Source of the DNA: Actinomycetota bacterium
Lineage (GTDB): Bacteria; Actinomycetota; Geothermincolia; Geothermincolales; RBG-13-55-18
Reading direction: 5' to 3'
Assembly (NCBI GenBank): GCA_028275245.1
Contig: JAPWVA010000087.1
Coordinates: 1 to 5,887 of the forward strand
DNA: 5,887 bases
Shown: positions 5,586 through 5,887 of the stretch, one piece after another
How positions within the stretch are numbered: the first letter of the stretch is position 1
Layout: every line of letters starts with the position of its first letter
Notes under the pieces: model-generated
What the model was told of the DNA's origin: nothing
Seen by the model: only the letters and a program-made list of their open reading frames with translations
The model's database searches: none
Position numbers and translations under genes: made by a program

Positions 5586-5887
5586 CCGGCCGCCTCCTGG
5601 AGCGCGGCGCGGACCCCCTCTGCCGTCTTGTTCCAAGAGAAGGAGCGCGCCCTCTCCAGCCCCCTCTCCCCGAGCTCCCTTCCCACCTCGCCCAGGCCCA
5701 ACAGTATGGCCTCCCCCATATCCTCGACATCCAGGGGATCGAAGTAAAGCACCGCGTCGTCCCCCACCTCGGGGAGGGCGCTGGAACGGGCACAGGCAAC
5801 GGGGGTGCCGCAGGCCATGGCCTCTACCACCGGTAGGCCGAAGCCCTCGTAGAGGGAAGGGTACACGAAGAGGGAGCAGGCGTTGTA
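5579..5887 (-). CDS. GT4 family glycosyltransferase, C-terminal part (cut by window edge)
   Basis: The last 102 codons of a gene whose start lies beyond the right edge. The frame is open to the edge. The visible part is the donor-binding half of a GT-B enzyme: YPSLYEGFGLPVVEAMACG with the E-x7-E pair at visible residues 14 and 22. It continues with the usual TPVACARSSALPEVGDDA run, a YFDPLD loop and the C-terminal helix with FSWNKTAEGV. SALPEV and FSW are typical of mannosyltransferase-like GT4 enzymes (RfaB group). The gene ends 127 bp before the GT2 ATG on the same strand, so the two are probably co-transcribed. The sugar specificity cannot be read from this fragment. Confidence 0.92.
   Translation of the reverse strand, partial: YNACSLFVYPSLYEGFGLPVVEAMACGTPVACARSSALPEVGDDAVLYFDPLDVEDMGEAILLGLGEVGRELGERGLERARSFSWNKTAEGVRAALQEAAGT

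Noticed and set aside
1..5887. Mobile elements, CRISPR arrays, tRNA or rRNA genes
   Set aside because: No transposase, terminal inverted repeats, regular spaced repeats, or tRNA/rRNA-like sequence was seen.

Overview
The window is a high-GC bacterial surface-polysaccharide locus. Coding is dense, arginine is often AGG, and ribosome-binding sites are purine-rich GGAGG/GGGG types. These traits, together with GT4, GT2, hexapeptide acetyltransferase and polyprenyl-phosphate glycosylphosphotransferase families, suggest a high-GC bacterium. A deep-branching or thermophilic actinobacterial lineage is one possibility, but this is inference only: no taxonomic marker gene is present.

Layout. Positions 1-639 hold no convincing protein gene and look like a long regulated leader. 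The leader has two candidate sigma-70-type promoters (205-233 and 256-283). A 28-bp palindrome brackets the first -10 box. Positions 285-410 can fold into four nested helices, like a structured RNA leader. A 15/18-match direct repeat follows at 433-450 and 473-490. A plus-strand pair comes next: a GT4 glycosyltransferase (640-1842), and a large membrane phosphoglycosyl transferase (1805-3445) that overlaps it by 38 bp. Positions 3446-3780 are a convergent intergenic region with three successive stem-loops. A minus-strand group is read from right to left: the C-terminal part of another GT4 (5887-5579, cut by the window edge), a GT2 glycosyltransferase (5451-4456), and a left-handed beta-helix acetyltransferase (4449-3781) that starts 6 bp after the GT2 stop.

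How the genes fit together (inference from families). The phosphoglycosyl transferase would load the first sugar phosphate onto undecaprenyl phosphate. The GT4 and GT2 enzymes would add further sugars on the cytoplasmic face. The acetyltransferase may O-acetylate a sugar or an amino-acid substituent, or may supply O-acetylserine. No flippase, polymerase or chain-length gene lies in the window, so only part of the locus is visible. The protein-coding content is ordinary for such loci. The least explained parts are the 5' leader, the three-hairpin convergent region, and the short GT4-GT2 gap with a triple repeat and a possibly occluded ribosome-binding site.
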